64,000 bases of DNA, taken from the NCBI RefSeq assembly GCF_006770285.1, contig NZ_CP017195.1, positions 806,001 to 870,000 of the forward strand. Direction: 5' to 3'. Positions within the stretch are counted from its first letter, which is position 1. Each line of letters begins with the position of its first letter. Below the pieces are notes generated by a model, which was not told the DNA's origin, did no database searches, and worked only from the letters and a program-made list of their open reading frames with translations. The translations under genes and the position numbers were made by a program. Source of the DNA: Lactococcus paracarnosus. Its GTDB lineage: Bacteria > Bacillota > Bacilli > Lactobacillales > Streptococcaceae. This document shows positions 8,808 to 18,316 of this stretch, in pieces.

Positions 8808-10075
8808 TATTTGATCACACTGATACCACCGAGATAAGGGCGAAGCACTTCAGGAACTGTAACAGAGCCATCAGCATTTTGATAGTTTTCAAGAATGGCA
8901 GCGACTGTCCGGCCAACAGCTAGTCCAGAACCATTTAAAGTATGAAGGAGTTGTGTTTTACCAGCCTCATCACGGTAACGGATTTGAGCACGACGTGCTT
9001 GGAAGTCTTCTGTATTTGAACAACTAGAAATTTCACGATAGGTATTTTGAGCTGGAATCCAAACTTCCAAATCAAAGGTCTTAGCTGCTGAGAAGCCCAT
9101 GTCGCCAGTTGATAGTGCCAATACACGATAAGCTAAGCCTAGTTTTTCCAGAATATTACCAGCATCTGAAACCATTTTATCTAGTTCTTGGTATGAGTCT
9201 TCTGGTTTAGTAAACTTAACCATCTCTACTTTATGGAATTGATGAAGACGGATAAGACCACGCGTATCACGACCAGCAGAACCAGCTTCTGAACGGAAAG
9301 ACGGACTCATGGCTGTGAAGTAAATCGGCAAGTCTTTACCATCGATAATTTCATCACGGTAGTAGTTAGTCAGTGGCACTTCAGCTGTTGGAATCAAGAC
9401 GAAATCACTATCAGCTAACTCAAAGGTATCTTCTTTGAATTTTGGATATTGACCAGTACCGTACATAGACTCATGATTGACCATATAGGGGGTGATCATC
9501 TCAGTATAGCCTTCTTTGGCATGTTCATCTAGCATAAAGTTATAGAGGGCACGTTCTAAGCGTGCGCCTAAGCCTTTATAGAACAAGAATCTTGAACCAG
9601 TGACTTTAGCGCCACGCTCCCAATCTAAGATGCCTAACTTTTCGCCCAAATCCCAGTGCGCTTGTGGCTCAAAATCAAAGGTTGGCACATCGCCTACACG
9701 TTTAACTTCGACATTATCCGCTTCATCAGTACCTACAGGCACACCATCAGCGGGGATATTTGGCAAAAGTTCAATGATGGCAGTGACTTTTTCATCAAAG
9801 ACCGCTAACTCTGAGTCAAGTGCTTTAATTTGACTAGAAACTGCTTGCATTTTAGCAATAGCAGCCGTCGCATCTTCTTTTTGTCGCTTAGCTAAGCCAA
9901 TCTCTTCTGAAGCCTCATTACGCTGTTTTTTAAGTGCTTCAGTCTCAATAATTAGCTCGCGTCTTTTGGCATCAAAATCACGTAGCTCATATAGTTTTTC
10001 AGGGGCCACGCCACGTGTCTTAAGTTTAGCCTCAATCGTGTCAAAGTGATTGCGGATTTGTTTGATATCTAACAT
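8807..10075 (-). CDS. serS: Seryl-tRNA synthetase
   Basis: Charges tRNA-Ser. N-terminal antiparallel coiled coil (about residues 28-100), then the class II catalytic core: motif 2 around [17 protein letters not shown], the serine pocket stretch [15 protein letters not shown], and motif 3 [18 protein letters not shown]. 422 residues, normal. Ribosome-binding site GGAGGA close to the terminator of the T-box leader. First gene of a two-gene operon. Confidence 0.96.
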   Translation of the reverse strand: MLDIKQIRNHFDTIEAKLKTRGVAPEKLYELRDFDAKRRELIIETEALKKQRNEASEEIGLAKRQKEDATAAIAKMQAVSSQIKALDSELAVFDEKVTAIIELLPNIPADGVPVGTDEADNVEVKRVGDVPTFDFEPQAHWDLGEKLGILDWERGAKVTGSRFLFYKGLGARLERALYNFMLDEHAKEGYTEMITPYMVNHESMYGTGQYPKFKEDTFELADSDFVLIPTAEVPLTNYYRDEIIDGKDLPIYFTAMSPSFRSEAGSAGRDTRGLIRLHQFHKVEMVKFTKPEDSYQELDKMVSDAGNILEKLGLAYRVLALSTGDMGFSAAKTFDLEVWIPAQNTYREISSCSNTEDFQARRAQIRYRDEAGKTQLLHTLNGSGLAVGRTVAAILENYQNADGSVTVPEVLRPYLGGISVIK

Positions 10076-10086
10076 AATTTTCCTCC

Positions 10087-10259
10087 AAAAAATACCGTCA
10101 AAGTAAGAGTAGGGCGCTGACGCACGGTTCCACCTACTTTACCTGACGGTATCTCATTTATTTTACGAATTTTAAACACGGTAGAATTTCAAACGACTCA
10201 AAGAATTGCTTGCAGCACCCGCAATCTCTCTAAACAGTGAGTCGTTTTACTTATCCGAT
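10087..10259 (-). promoter_or_regulatory. Serine-specific T-box riboswitch
   Basis: On the minus strand the T-box core TAGGTGGAACCGTGCG lies at 10121-10136. A terminator follows: ACCGTCA / TGACGGT (10144-10150 with 10094-10100) and a T run. Upstream, Stem I shows the AGAGAG element, GGTGCTGC, and a long stem AAACGACTCA / TGAGTCGTTT. The probable specifier is TCT (Ser, complement of 10183-10185) in GAAATTCTACC. Uncharged tRNA-Ser should favour the antiterminator and raise serS expression. Confidence 0.92.
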
Positions 10260-10265
10260 AGCTTA

Positions 10266-10294
10266 ATTATAGCAAGCATACCAAGAATAATCAA
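10266..10294 (-). promoter_or_regulatory. serS promoter
   Basis: Minus strand TTGATT (10289-10294), 17-nt spacer, TATAAT (10266-10271) with an extended TGC. The -35 overlaps the last codon of manO. Confidence 0.85.
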
Positions 10295-10680
10295 CCTTTT
10301 TTTCGGGTAAATTTCTTCATGAGTGTCCTGATGATCGTTGGTGCTTTGACGACCTTATCATTGCCAAGTTGTTCACGAACCAATTTCAAAATTTTACCCG
10401 ATTCTTTGGAAGAGAAACGCAGATGATTTTGACGTTTACTATTACCTTGCCGGTTTAGAACGACGACAATCTGACGACCAATTTTGTTATTTCTATGGAG
10501 GACACCCTCCACATGATAGATGGTATCCCAGGGAATTTGAATAGAATCTTCAACATTTGCATCGTTAAAAAACTCAAACGCTTTGTCACCGATCAGCAGT
10601 TTACCATATACACTACCAAGCCCAACATAGGCAATAGCAGGAAAAGGTGTAGACGTTTTTGTATTAAGTGATTGTACCAT
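10291..10680 (-). CDS. manO: ManO (DUF956 family), PTS-associated protein
   Basis: About 129 residues of the DUF956 family, found downstream of mannose-type PTS operons in lactic acid bacteria and probably involved in their control. The block KAFEFFNDANVEDSIQIPWDTI matches the family. I choose ATG 10680 (MVQSLN) because lactococcal ManO starts MxQSLN; an in-frame ATG at 10704 would add eight residues. An extended -10 (TGG TATAAT) ends 6 nt before ATG 10680 with no ribosome-binding site, so a leaderless transcript is likely. Confidence 0.8.
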   Translation of the reverse strand: MVQSLNTKTSTPFPAIAYVGLGSVYGKLLIGDKAFEFFNDANVEDSIQIPWDTIYHVEGVLHRNNKIGRQIVVVLNRQGNSKRQNHLRFSSKESGKILKLVREQLGNDKVVKAPTIIRTLMKKFTRKKG

Positions 10681-10703
10681 GACTTTATTATACCAATTTT
10701 TCA

Positions 10704-10732
10704 TGAAAAAAACCTGTCAAAACGACAAGCTT
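10704..10732 (-). terminator. Moderate terminator after ptnD
   Basis: Minus strand AAGCTTGTC-GTTTT-GACAGGTTTTTTT: imperfect stem with a wobble and one mismatch, then seven T. It would partly separate ptnD from manO. Confidence 0.55.
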
Positions 10733-10749
10733 TTCTAGAATTGCAAGGC

Positions 10750-11661
10750 TTACATAATGTGTAAGACGTGCATCACAACACCAAAGATAAATAGACCAAT
10801 GATGATAAGGATAGGTGAAACTTTTTTCTTAAGTAACCACATGCAAAGGAAAGTTAAGAGCAAGCCAGAAAGACCTGGGATCAATGCATCTAAGTTGTTT
10901 TGTAATGTTGTTACTTTTTCAGGTGTTTGGGATAGTCCTTGACCTACTTTGGCAAAGGCTTCTTGTATACCTTTAGGACCACTAGCAAGTTTATCCCACT
11001 CGATATAAGCACCTTGAGAAAGTTTTACTTTAGAAACATCTACGACAAACTTAATAGATACCCAGCGTTCAACAAGAACGGCTAGTATAAACATACCAAG
11101 GATAGACGCACCTTTAGTGATATCTTGTAGGACACCACCGGATAAGTCAGAAGTGATAGAAGAACCAGCTTTGTAACCAAATTCTTGTGTATACCAGATG
11201 AATGCCCAACGAATCACGTTCCAAAGAACAAAGAATAAGATTGGTCCAAGGATATTACCAGTTTGTGCAAGAGAAGCGCCGATAGCACCAAGGATAGGAC
11301 GAACTGTAAACCAGAATACTGGATCACCGATACCAGCAAGAGGTCCCATCATACCAACTTTAACACCTTGAATCGCAACGTCATCGATAGCAGCACCATT
11401 AGCACGTTCTTCTTCAAGTGCAAGTGTTACACCGATAATCGGGCTTGCGACGTAAGGATGGGTATTAAAGAATTCCATGTGACGTGTCAAAGCAGCAGCA
11501 CGGTCTTCTTTTGTTGTATAAAGTTTTTTAATTGCTGGGATTAACGAGAATGCCCAACCTAAGTTTTGCATCCGTTCGTAGTTCCAAGAACCTTGAAGGA
11601 AAGTAGAACGCCAAGCAACGGCTAAACGGTCATTTTTTGAAAGTTTAATTTTTTCACTCAT
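10750..11661 (-). CDS. ptnD: Mannose/glucose PTS component IID
   Basis: 303-residue IID subunit of the mannose-family PTS; with IIC it forms the sugar channel in the membrane (glucose, mannose, glucosamine and others). Family marks: the N-terminal SWNYERMQNLGWAFSLIP, the centre GPLAGIGDPVFWFTVRPI, and C-terminal hydrophobic helices. Last structural gene of ptnAB-ptnC-ptnD. In lactococci IIC/IID is also the receptor for class IIa and similar bacteriocins (family knowledge). Confidence 0.95.
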   Translation of the reverse strand: MSEKIKLSKNDRLAVAWRSTFLQGSWNYERMQNLGWAFSLIPAIKKLYTTKEDRAAALTRHMEFFNTHPYVASPIIGVTLALEEERANGAAIDDVAIQGVKVGMMGPLAGIGDPVFWFTVRPILGAIGASLAQTGNILGPILFFVLWNVIRWAFIWYTQEFGYKAGSSITSDLSGGVLQDITKGASILGMFILAVLVERWVSIKFVVDVSKVKLSQGAYIEWDKLASGPKGIQEAFAKVGQGLSQTPEKVTTLQNNLDALIPGLSGLLLTFLCMWLLKKKVSPILIIIGLFIFGVVMHVLHIM

Positions 11662-11680
11662 AATAATCTTGTCGTCCTTT

Positions 11681-12490
11681 CTAGTATTCGTTTAAGATGT
11701 CGCCAATAGGATCGGTACTGCCAGAATTTCCGCCAGATCCGTTTCCATTACCGCCCATTTTTGAAAGATTAAGGTAAATGAGGGCAAGGGCTAGTCCAAC
11801 TGCACCAAGTGCGATAAGTGTCAAGCTAGTCACTGCAGCAAGTGCAAAACCGATAGCAAAGAAAGGCCAAACTTCACGTGATGCCATCATGTTGATTACG
11901 AGGGCATACCCTACGGCAACAACCATACCACCACCGATAGCCATACCATCTGTTAACCAGGCAGGCATTGCGTGAAGCGCATCTTGTACTGTTTGTGTTG
12001 GTACTAAAATCAAAGCCAATGCAGGAATCACAATACGAATACCTTGTAGGAACAAGGCGATGAAGTGGAAGCGTTCAAGACCAGCGAAGTTACCTTTAGC
12101 AGCTTCAGCATCGGCACCATGAACGAGACCAACAGAGATTGTACGAACGATCATTGTAAGGAAGAGACCAGCAACTGAAAGTGGGATCGCTGTTGAAAAT
12201 GCAACAGTAATGCCTTTTGTATCAAAGTTACCAGACTGAACCATAATAATCGCAGCAGCAACACCAGCAAGTGCAGCATCAGGTGCAACAGCAGCTCCGA
12301 TGTTTGCCCAACCAAGTGCCATCATTTGAATTGTACCACCAAGAATAATACCAGCTGTCAAATGACCAGTCACAAGACCAATCAATGTACAAGAAATAAT
12401 AGGTTGGTGAAATTGGAATTGGTCCAAGATGCCTTCAAGACCTGCAAAGAAAGCAATGATGAGAACCAAAATAATAGATATAATTGACAT
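11681..12490 (-). CDS. ptnC: Mannose/glucose PTS component IIC
   Basis: 269-residue integral membrane subunit with repeated hydrophobic segments from residue 1 to about 240. Family features include GGTIQMMALGWANIGAAVAPD (partly quoted region near residues 50-70). The C-terminus is a glycine/asparagine/serine-rich tail (GGNGNGSGGNSGS) that varies in the family. It lies between ptnAB and ptnD in one operon, 19 bases before ptnD. Confidence 0.95.
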   Translation of the reverse strand: MSIISIILVLIIAFFAGLEGILDQFQFHQPIISCTLIGLVTGHLTAGIILGGTIQMMALGWANIGAAVAPDAALAGVAAAIIMVQSGNFDTKGITVAFSTAIPLSVAGLFLTMIVRTISVGLVHGADAEAAKGNFAGLERFHFIALFLQGIRIVIPALALILVPTQTVQDALHAMPAWLTDGMAIGGGMVVAVGYALVINMMASREVWPFFAIGFALAAVTSLTLIALGAVGLALALIYLNLSKMGGNGNGSGGNSGSTDPIGDILNEY

Positions 12491-12557
12491 ATATAGTTCC
12501 TTTCGATAGGATATTTAGCTAATCCGCTTGCCTATAAAATAGAAAAGCGATTGCTAT

Positions 12558-13547
12558 TTATTTAATGTTAGCTTTTTTGATCAAATCGAACAAATTAGCT
12601 TTTGAGTCATTTGGTACTTTACGGACGTCAAATTTAACGCCAAGATCACGAAGCTTTTCAAAAGTTTCGACATCTTTTTCATCCATAGATAAAACTTTAT
12701 TAACCATTACTTTACCAGTTGAGTGCGCCATAGACCCAACGTTAATAGTGTCTAATGGTACGCCACCTTCAACAACGGCAAGCACGTCTTGTGGATTTTC
12801 AAATAATAAAAATGCATGGGTATTACCAAAACGTGGGTCTTTTGCGATTTCAATCATTTTAGCGATTGGAATAACGTTTGCTTTGACACCATTTGGTGCA
12901 GCTTGACCGATCAGTTGTTTACGCATATCATCTTTAGCAACTGCATCAGATACAACGATGATACGATCTGCTTTAGAATCAGGTGTCCAAGCTGTTGCAA
13001 CTTGACCATGAAGTAAGCGTGTATCGATACGGACAAGATTAATTTTAAGTTTGCCGTCACCGATAACAGTGCCTTCAGGGATAGCAGCAACTGCAGCAGG
13101 TGCTGCTGATGCTACAGGTGCTAGTTCTTCTGGTTGAAGCGTTTCAGGCAAGATTCTAATGCCATCTTTTGCTTCTTTCATGATGTTTGCAACGACTTTT
13201 TCTAAGCCGGCTTCAGCATCCATCATACGTTCTGTGTAGGCTTGAATTAACATAGGTAAATTCAAACCAGTGATAATGGCGATGTTTCTGTCAGGATTTT
13301 CTCCTAAAACAGCGCTTGCTTGGTTAAATGGAGAGCCACTCCATAAATCAGCAAGGACCAAAATCTCATCATCAGCGTCAAATGTAGCGATTGCAGCGTC
13401 GATTTTGGCGCGCAAATCATCTGGACCTTCGCTAGGCATGAAAGTGACCGTTTGGACTTTTTCTTGCTCACCGAAAATCATTGAGCCTGATTGATGGATT
13501 CCTTCGGCAAATTCGCCGTGGCTCGCAATTACGATTCCGATACTCAA
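12558..13547 (-). CDS. ptnAB: Mannose/glucose PTS component IIAB
   Basis: 329-residue phosphotransfer protein. IIA domain (1 to about 135) carries the phospho-histidine H10 (IASHGEF); an Ala/Pro/Glu-rich linker (about 138-163) leads to IIB with active-site H180 ([11 protein letters not shown]). It passes phosphate from HPr to the sugar entering through PtnCD. The start is TTG at 13545-13547 with AGGAGG eight bases upstream. First gene of the operon, preceded by a promoter and a cre-like site. Confidence 0.95.
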   Translation of the reverse strand: MSIGIVIASHGEFAEGIHQSGSMIFGEQEKVQTVTFMPSEGPDDLRAKIDAAIATFDADDEILVLADLWSGSPFNQASAVLGENPDRNIAIITGLNLPMLIQAYTERMMDAEAGLEKVVANIMKEAKDGIRILPETLQPEELAPVASAAPAAVAAIPEGTVIGDGKLKINLVRIDTRLLHGQVATAWTPDSKADRIIVVSDAVAKDDMRKQLIGQAAPNGVKANVIPIAKMIEIAKDPRFGNTHAFLLFENPQDVLAVVEGGVPLDTINVGSMAHSTGKVMVNKVLSMDEKDVETFEKLRDLGVKFDVRKVPNDSKANLFDLIKKANIK

Positions 13548-13593
13548 ATTGAGTTCCTCCTTATAAAATAGTAAGAATAATTATTACTTACTT

Positions 13594-13622
13594 ATTCTAC
13601 ACCTTTATTCTTAATAAAACAA
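13594..13622 (-). promoter_or_regulatory. ptn operon promoter
   Basis: Minus strand TTGTTT (13617-13622), 17-nt spacer, TAGAAT (13594-13599). The leader between the start site and the TTG codon contains an AT-rich palindrome around AATAATTATT. Confidence 0.7.
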
Positions 13623-13640
13623 CCATAAAAAAGCGATTTC

Positions 13641-13654
13641 AGAAAACGGTTACG
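13641..13654. promoter_or_regulatory. cre-like CcpA site upstream of the ptn promoter
   Basis: AGAAAACGGTTACG matches the cre pattern TGWNANCGNTNWCA except at both end positions. It sits about 20 bp upstream of the -35, compatible with CcpA control of the glucose PTS. Confidence 0.45.
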
Positions 13655-13696
13655 AAACCCAATGAATACGCTTGTTTGAGTAATTTTTTGATAATT

Positions 13697-13745
13697 GTTA
13701 TAGAATATAACTATAACTAATTTTCACATTAAGTTTGATTATAAT
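13697..13745 (+). promoter_or_regulatory. LysR-box-like inverted repeat and -10 of the LysR gene
   Basis: GTTATAG-N7-CTATAAC (13697-13703, 13711-13717) has the size of a LysR binding dyad and lies between the divergent ptnAB and LysR genes. TATAAT at 13740-13745 is the likely -10. Autoregulation is the simplest reading. Confidence 0.55.
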
Positions 13746-13768
13746 AAAAAGGGATATAGGAAAATACT

Positions 13769-14671
13769 ATGAGAATACAGCAATTAAAGTATATTATTAA
13801 AATCGTTGAAACAGGATCAATGAATGAAGCATCCAAACATCTTTTTGTGACCCAACCTTCTCTATCCAATGCAGTTAGAGAGCTAGAAGAAGAAATGAGT
13901 ATTAAGATTTTTACCCGATCAACTAGGGGGATTACATTGACTTCAGATGGTGCAGAATTTCTATCTTATGCCAGACAAATCGTTGAACAAACAGAATTAT
14001 TAGAAGAACGTTATAAGTTTAATCGAGAGAAAAAAGAATTGTTTGCTGTATCTGCCCAGCATTATGCTTTTGTGGTTGAAAGTTTTGCTAGTATCTTACA
14101 TGAGAGTGATATGCGAAATTATGAACTTATTTTACGTGAGACCAGAACACATGAGGTGATAGGTGATGTCAGAGATTTTAGATCTGAAATTGGTGTTTTA
14201 TATTTAAATGACTTCAATCGTGATGTATTAACAAAACTATTTATTGATAGTAACCTTGAATTTACGCCATTATTTCAAACAGCACCCCATATTTTCATTT
14301 CAAAACAGCATCCTTTGGCCGATAGAGCATCTGTTAAAATAGAAGAAATGTCCGCATTTCCTTATCTAAGCTATGAACAAGGGGAGCGAAACTCGTTTTA
14401 TTTTTCCGAGGAAATTCTCTCAACTGCCAGACATGATAAGTCTATTGTGGTGTCAGATAGAGCAACCTTGTTTAATTTACTTATTGGACTTGATGGTTAT
14501 ACGATTTCAACAGGGGTTTTAAATAGTGACTTAAATGGGGATGAAATTGTAAGTGTATTATTAGATATAGATGAAACAATTGAAATTGGCTACATTACGC
14601 ATAAGAAGGGCCTGCTATCGGATCTTGGACATCGATTTTTAACTGAATTAAAAGGTAAAGTAACTAAATAG
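13769..14671 (+). CDS. LysR-family regulator, CpsY/MtaR/FhuR-like
   Basis: 300 residues: N-terminal winged HTH (MRIQQLKYIIKIVETGSM..., helix-turn-helix about 18-40) and a substrate-binding domain (about 90-295). The opening is characteristic of the CpsY/MtaR/FhuR group, which controls methionine/cysteine uptake and metabolism in streptococci and lactococci. It is divergent from the ptn operon, but the group suggests amino-acid rather than sugar control. A dyad upstream suggests autoregulation. Confidence 0.82.
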   Translation: MRIQQLKYIIKIVETGSMNEASKHLFVTQPSLSNAVRELEEEMSIKIFTRSTRGITLTSDGAEFLSYARQIVEQTELLEERYKFNREKKELFAVSAQHYAFVVESFASILHESDMRNYELILRETRTHEVIGDVRDFRSEIGVLYLNDFNRDVLTKLFIDSNLEFTPLFQTAPHIFISKQHPLADRASVKIEEMSAFPYLSYEQGERNSFYFSEEILSTARHDKSIVVSDRATLFNLLIGLDGYTISTGVLNSDLNGDEIVSVLLDIDETIEIGYITHKKGLLSDLGHRFLTELKGKVTK

Positions 14672-14743
14672 CATTTGCATAGCGTGTATAAATGGTTTAA
14701 GAAATTAGTCAAAAGATAAGCGGAATCTAATAGATTAATTTAT

Positions 14744-14775
14744 GGAAAAAGATAATTTTTCCTGTTATTTTTATT
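14744..14775 (+). terminator. Weak terminator after the LysR gene
   Basis: GGAAAAA-GATAA-TTTTTCC (14744-14762) followed by a T-rich stretch. The stem is mostly A:T, so efficiency is doubtful. Confidence 0.4.
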
Positions 14776-14851
14776 GTATTATTTATGTTTTATTTAGGAA
14801 AATATGATAAGATTAAGATATAGTACGAGATAGAGAAGAGGAATTAGAGTT

Positions 14852-15346
14852 GTGATTAAAATATTTGGAAAATATAGGTATCATTGGCAACCGGAGCTAT
14901 CTTTTACAATCATTTACTGGTGTCTTGCAGTAACCCCGATTTTTATTAGTTTAGCATTGTTATATGAAAATACACAAATTTCTACCTCTTCCTTTGTCTT
15001 ATTTATCGTCTTTATTGCTTTGGTTTGGCTTGGTTTTCAACGCTATTTTGAGATCTCCGAAGATAAAGATATACTATTTTCTCGTGGTCTAGTACCTGGT
15101 TATGCAGGTAAGACTGTGATATCAAGTATCTCTAAAATAGCCGTCAGTAAAAGAGCGATTATCATTTATGATGATAGAACAAGTAAGGGTAGAATTTTTT
15201 ACATGAGGAAATGGCCCAAAAAATATTTTATTGATACACTAATTATTAATCCTAATTTTAAAGGTGAGTTAATCTTGATTGGTCAAATTGATCAATATTT
15301 TAATAGTTATCTAAAGGAAAAAAATAGTAAGATAACTGGCCTGTGA
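14852..15346 (+). CDS. ebsA: EbsA-family membrane protein
   Basis: 164 residues with two adjacent membrane helices (about 17-37 and 43-63) and a cytosolic C-terminal domain. This matches EbsA-like proteins, first noted in enterococci and linked to cell-surface properties; molecular role unclear. GTG start with GAGG upstream. The next genes (ferredoxin, LysM, cmk) form the order seen around this gene in Streptococcaceae. Confidence 0.75.
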   Translation: MIKIFGKYRYHWQPELSFTIIYWCLAVTPIFISLALLYENTQISTSSFVLFIVFIALVWLGFQRYFEISEDKDILFSRGLVPGYAGKTVISSISKIAVSKRAIIIYDDRTSKGRIFYMRKWPKKYFIDTLIINPNFKGELILIGQIDQYFNSYLKEKNSKITGL

Positions 15347-15370
15347 AAGCTCCATCATCAAAATAAAAAA

Positions 15371-15410
15371 AGAGTGTGGCCCATAATTAGGTCAACTCTG
15401 ATTTTATTTT
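15371..15410. terminator. Probable bidirectional terminator between ebsA and the ferredoxin gene
   Basis: AGAGT-gt-GGCC pairs with GGTC-a-ACTCT (15371-15381, 15390-15399); A/T-rich tracts flank both sides. It overlaps the last codons of the ferredoxin gene. Confidence 0.55.
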
Positions 15411-15590
15411 AATAGCATTAGTCGGACAGGCCTTAGCTGCTTGAGTAAGACTTGGATCAGATGCCATTTTTAGGACTGTCTCATCGTTTTCAAAGCGAAC
15501 CAAGCCATCTATGTCATAGTCAAAAATTTTATTATAGGTATGGCAGAGACCACAGGCAATACATTGTTCTGGTAAGATTTCTATTATCAT
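15387..15590 (-). CDS. fer: Small [4Fe-4S] ferredoxin
   Basis: 67 residues (start ATG 15590). The cluster ligands are in CIACGLC near residues 11-17 and the distant cysteine in KACPTNAI. Single-cluster ferredoxins of this type are electron carriers. A longer in-frame ORF to 15782 exists but its extra 64 residues are antisense to the LysM gene and hydrophobic nonsense. No ribosome-binding site is present; TATACT ends 6 nt before the ATG, so the mRNA is probably leaderless. Only 28 bp separate it from the divergent LysM gene. Confidence 0.88.
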   Translation of the reverse strand: MIIEILPEQCIACGLCHTYNKIFDYDIDGLVRFENDETVLKMASDPSLTQAAKACPTNAIKIKSELT

Positions 15591-15618
15591 AGTATTAGTA
15601 TAACAAAGAAAGGGTATC

Positions 15619-16110
15619 ATGGCCAAAAATAAAGAACCATGGAATAACGAAATATATGGCGCCATGCAAGAATCAAGAGAAGGAACACCACAAAAACGGT
15701 CAAATAAGAGAAAAGAAGCTTCAACAAACTTTCTAACGTTTCTAGTGATTCTCTTAGTTGTGATCATTGGTGGTATCATCATGATTATTGTTTGGAATAA
15801 TCGTCTAGTGGATAATACAAAAATATCGTCGAGCTTTTATACCAGTAAATCCAGCATATCAAAATCAGTGTCTTCTGAAGTGTCAAGTAATGCATCAGAA
15901 GCATCATCTGAATCTTCATCTGAAGCAACACCACCAGCAAGTTCTTCATCGGCAGCTCCTACGGGTGATACGACAACAGTTCAAGCGGGAGAAGGCTTGT
16001 ATGCTATTGCAGCTAGGACAGGTGCCTCTGCTGAAGTAATCGCAAAAGCTAACGGTATGACTGTTGCAAATTGGTACGCAAATCCAGGAGATGTAATTAA
16101 ATTAAAATGA
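15619..16110 (+). CDS. LysM-domain surface protein, membrane-anchored
   Basis: 163 residues: cytosolic basic N-terminus (1-36), one membrane helix (about 38-60), a serine/alanine-rich spacer (about 70-113) and a C-terminal LysM domain ([19 protein letters not shown] to the end) for peptidoglycan binding. A conserved streptococcal/enterococcal family next to cmk. Its stop overlaps the cmk start (ATGA), so it is translationally coupled to cmk. Confidence 0.88.
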   Translation: MAKNKEPWNNEIYGAMQESREGTPQKRSNKRKEASTNFLTFLVILLVVIIGGIIMIIVWNNRLVDNTKISSSFYTSKSSISKSVSSEVSSNASEASSESSSEATPPASSSSAAPTGDTTTVQAGEGLYAIAARTGASAEVIAKANGMTVANWYANPGDVIKLK

Positions 16111-16778
16111 CGATAAAAAATATAAGGATTGCCATTGATGGACCAGCTTCTAGTGGTAAATCGACTGTTGCCAAACTGATAGCCAAGGATTTTGATATTA
16201 TTTATCTTGATACCGGTGCTATGTATCGTGTTGCAACCTATATTGCACTTTGTAATGGGTTAGATGACTCCGATGGTGCAGGGATTATCAGGCTATTAAA
16301 AGAGAATCCGATTGCCTTTGGCCATTCTCCTGAAGGTCAGCTTGTTTACACCGGTGAAGTAGATGTAACACATGCCATTCGACAAAATGATGTCACTAAT
16401 GCGGTTTCTAAAATTTCAGCTGTGCCTGAAATTCGTGCCTATTTAGTTGATGTTCAACGTGAGATTGCAAGCCATGGTGGGATTGTAATGGATGGACGAG
16501 ATATTGGGACTGTCGTATTACCTGATGCTGAATTAAAAATTTTTCTAGTCGCATCAGTTGAAGAACGCGCGCAACGACGTTATAAAGAGAATTTACAAAA
16601 AGGTATTGACACGGATTACGACTTGTTGAAATTTGAGATTTCTGAGAGAGATCGTAAAGATTCAACACGACAAGTTAGTCCTTTAAAACAAGCAAGTGAT
16701 GCAATTCTCATAGATACAACAGGTATCAGTATTGCTGAAGTTGTATCCACTATTGAAGATTATGCAAGAAAAATCTGA
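16107..16778 (+). CDS. cmk: Cytidylate kinase
   Basis: Phosphorylates CMP/dCMP with ATP. P-loop GPASSGKST (12-20), the nucleotide-binding block [14 protein letters not shown] and the LID-region arginines in ERAQRRYKE are present. 223 residues, normal for the family. Overlaps the LysM gene by 4 bases. The TGA stop lies within the stem of the following terminator. Confidence 0.95.
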   Translation: MTIKNIRIAIDGPASSGKSTVAKLIAKDFDIIYLDTGAMYRVATYIALCNGLDDSDGAGIIRLLKENPIAFGHSPEGQLVYTGEVDVTHAIRQNDVTNAVSKISAVPEIRAYLVDVQREIASHGGIVMDGRDIGTVVLPDAELKIFLVASVEERAQRRYKENLQKGIDTDYDLLKFEISERDRKDSTRQVSPLKQASDAILIDTTGISIAEVVSTIEDYARKI

Positions 16779-16798
16779 ATTCGTTCAGATTTTTTTTA
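16771..16798 (+). terminator. Terminator of the LysM-cmk operon (TTCG loop)
   Basis: AAATCTGAA-TTCG-TTCAGATTT (16771-16792) followed by a T run. The -35 of the next promoter starts inside the T tract. Confidence 0.9.
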
Positions 16799-16823
16799 CA
16801 TTTTGTGTGCATTCTGTTAAAAT
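16795..16823 (+). promoter_or_regulatory. Promoter of the first LCP gene, start site at the ATG
   Basis: TTTACA (16795-16800), 17-nt spacer, TAAAAT (16818-16823) with extended TGT. Six bases (GGAAAG) separate it from ATG 16830, so transcription should begin at or next to the start codon. Confidence 0.75.
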
Positions 16824-16829
16824 GGAAAG

Positions 16830-18125
16830 ATGGATCAGAGAGTAAAATTAAGAATAGAGTATTTACGTGCTAATCTCAAATATCTAAATGATGCTGAGTT
16901 AGCAGAATATAATCGGCTGACTGGGCAGCATCTAATACGGCATAATCAAGCATCACAGAAAAATGAAACAGGATACGAGAATTATCAGTCTGATCATTTC
17001 AATCAGCCTGACCAATCTCTTAATCAGGAACAGTATCGGCCTGACATGCAAATGCAGTCAGGTAATGATAGCTATAGTGGTAATCCCACTCCTAGTGTAC
17101 ATCAGGCTAAGCAGAAAAAGAGTAAGAAAAAGCGGAAGAAAGTTGGTTTTTTTAAGAAACTAAGACGCTTTATTTTGTTGATTCTAATTTTAATGATTGG
17201 ATTCTTTATATATGGTTATCAACGTGGTAAAAGTAAGGCACCTGAAGGCTTAAAAACGGAAAAAATTTCCGGCAAGAAACCAGCTTCAGGCGCTATTAAT
17301 ATTTTAATCCTTGGTACAGACCAACGTGATTTTCAAAATACAGGTGATGCGCGAAGTGACTCTATCATGGTCATGCAGATTAATAGCAAAGATCACAAGA
17401 TCAAATTGGTCAGTTTTATGCGAGATACACTTGTTTATCAACCAGGTGTTAGTCAATATGGTGCAGATACTAAGATTAACGTCGCCTATAATGTTGGTGA
17501 ACAAGATCATAATCAAGGCGCTGAATATATGCGTGAAGTATTGAATAAAAACTTTGGTATCGACATTACTTATTACGCTTTGGTTAACTTTAACAGCTTT
17601 GCAACAGTCATTGATTCTCTCTATCCGATGGGCGTTAAGATAGACGCTAAATTTGCAACTGTTGATCAGCAGAAAGTCGATTCAGTTAAAGTGCCAGATG
17701 ACTTGAATTGGACACCTAGTCATCAAGATCCAGTTCAGGTGATTAAGACGGGTCCACAGAAAATGGATGGTCGTACCTTACTAAATTATGCCAGATTCCG
17801 TAAAGATGATGATGGCGACTTTGGTCGTACTCAGCGTCAACAACAGGTGATGAAGGCAATTATGTCTGGTGTGAAAAATCCCTTGACTCTATTTACAGGA
17901 AGTTCAGCTCTGGGAACGATAAAAGGTGTCACCTCAACTGACCTAACGAATTCATTTATGTTAACCAAAGCGCCACGTTTGTTATTTGATGCAAGTAAAG
18001 GAATTGAAAGCCATACTGTACCTGAAAATGGTGACTGGACTGATGCCACAGATCAATACGGTGGTGCTGGTTTATTAATCGATTTTGATAAGTACCAGGC
18101 TAAACTAAAAGATATTTTGGGATAA
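16830..18125 (+). CDS. LytR-CpsA-Psr (LCP) cell-wall ligase
   Basis: 431 residues. A long hydrophilic, glutamine/asparagine-rich cytosolic N-terminus (1-95) and a lysine cluster precede one membrane helix (112-130); the external LCP domain follows from about 155. Catalytic features: FMRDT (197-201) and the arginine cluster NYARFRKDDDGDFGRTQRQQ. LCP enzymes attach teichoic acids or polysaccharides to peptidoglycan. Followed by its own terminator, single-gene unit. Which polymer it transfers is not visible. Confidence 0.92.
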   Translation: MDQRVKLRIEYLRANLKYLNDAELAEYNRLTGQHLIRHNQASQKNETGYENYQSDHFNQPDQSLNQEQYRPDMQMQSGNDSYSGNPTPSVHQAKQKKSKKKRKKVGFFKKLRRFILLILILMIGFFIYGYQRGKSKAPEGLKTEKISGKKPASGAINILILGTDQRDFQNTGDARSDSIMVMQINSKDHKIKLVSFMRDTLVYQPGVSQYGADTKINVAYNVGEQDHNQGAEYMREVLNKNFGIDITYYALVNFNSFATVIDSLYPMGVKIDAKFATVDQQKVDSVKVPDDLNWTPSHQDPVQVIKTGPQKMDGRTLLNYARFRKDDDGDFGRTQRQQQVMKAIMSGVKNPLTLFTGSSALGTIKGVTSTDLTNSFMLTKAPRLLFDASKGIESHTVPENGDWTDATDQYGGAGLLIDFDKYQAKLKDILG

Positions 18126-18135
18126 ATAGTGTTAG

Positions 18136-18167
18136 AACCTGATTTTTTTCGAAAAATCGGTTTTTTT
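18136..18167 (+). terminator. Terminator of the LCP gene (TTCG loop)
   Basis: AACC-(T bulge)-GATTTTT, TTCG loop, AAAAATCGG and a T run (18136-18167). Confidence 0.85.
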
Positions 18168-18316
18168 GGGCTCTAATGTCCGTGGATAAACGCGTCTCCT
18201 CTTGATTAACCTTATAACAAAATGGTAAAATTAGAAAAGGTCTTGAAAACATATAGAAAGGATCTGTACTAAAAGTGGTAATTTTTGTATATTCGGCAGA
18301 GGTTAGGTGAAATAAT

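Noticed and set aside
15591..15782. Longer version of the ferredoxin ORF
   Set aside because: The added 64 residues are antisense to the LysM gene and do not fit ferredoxins; ATG 15590 matches the family start.
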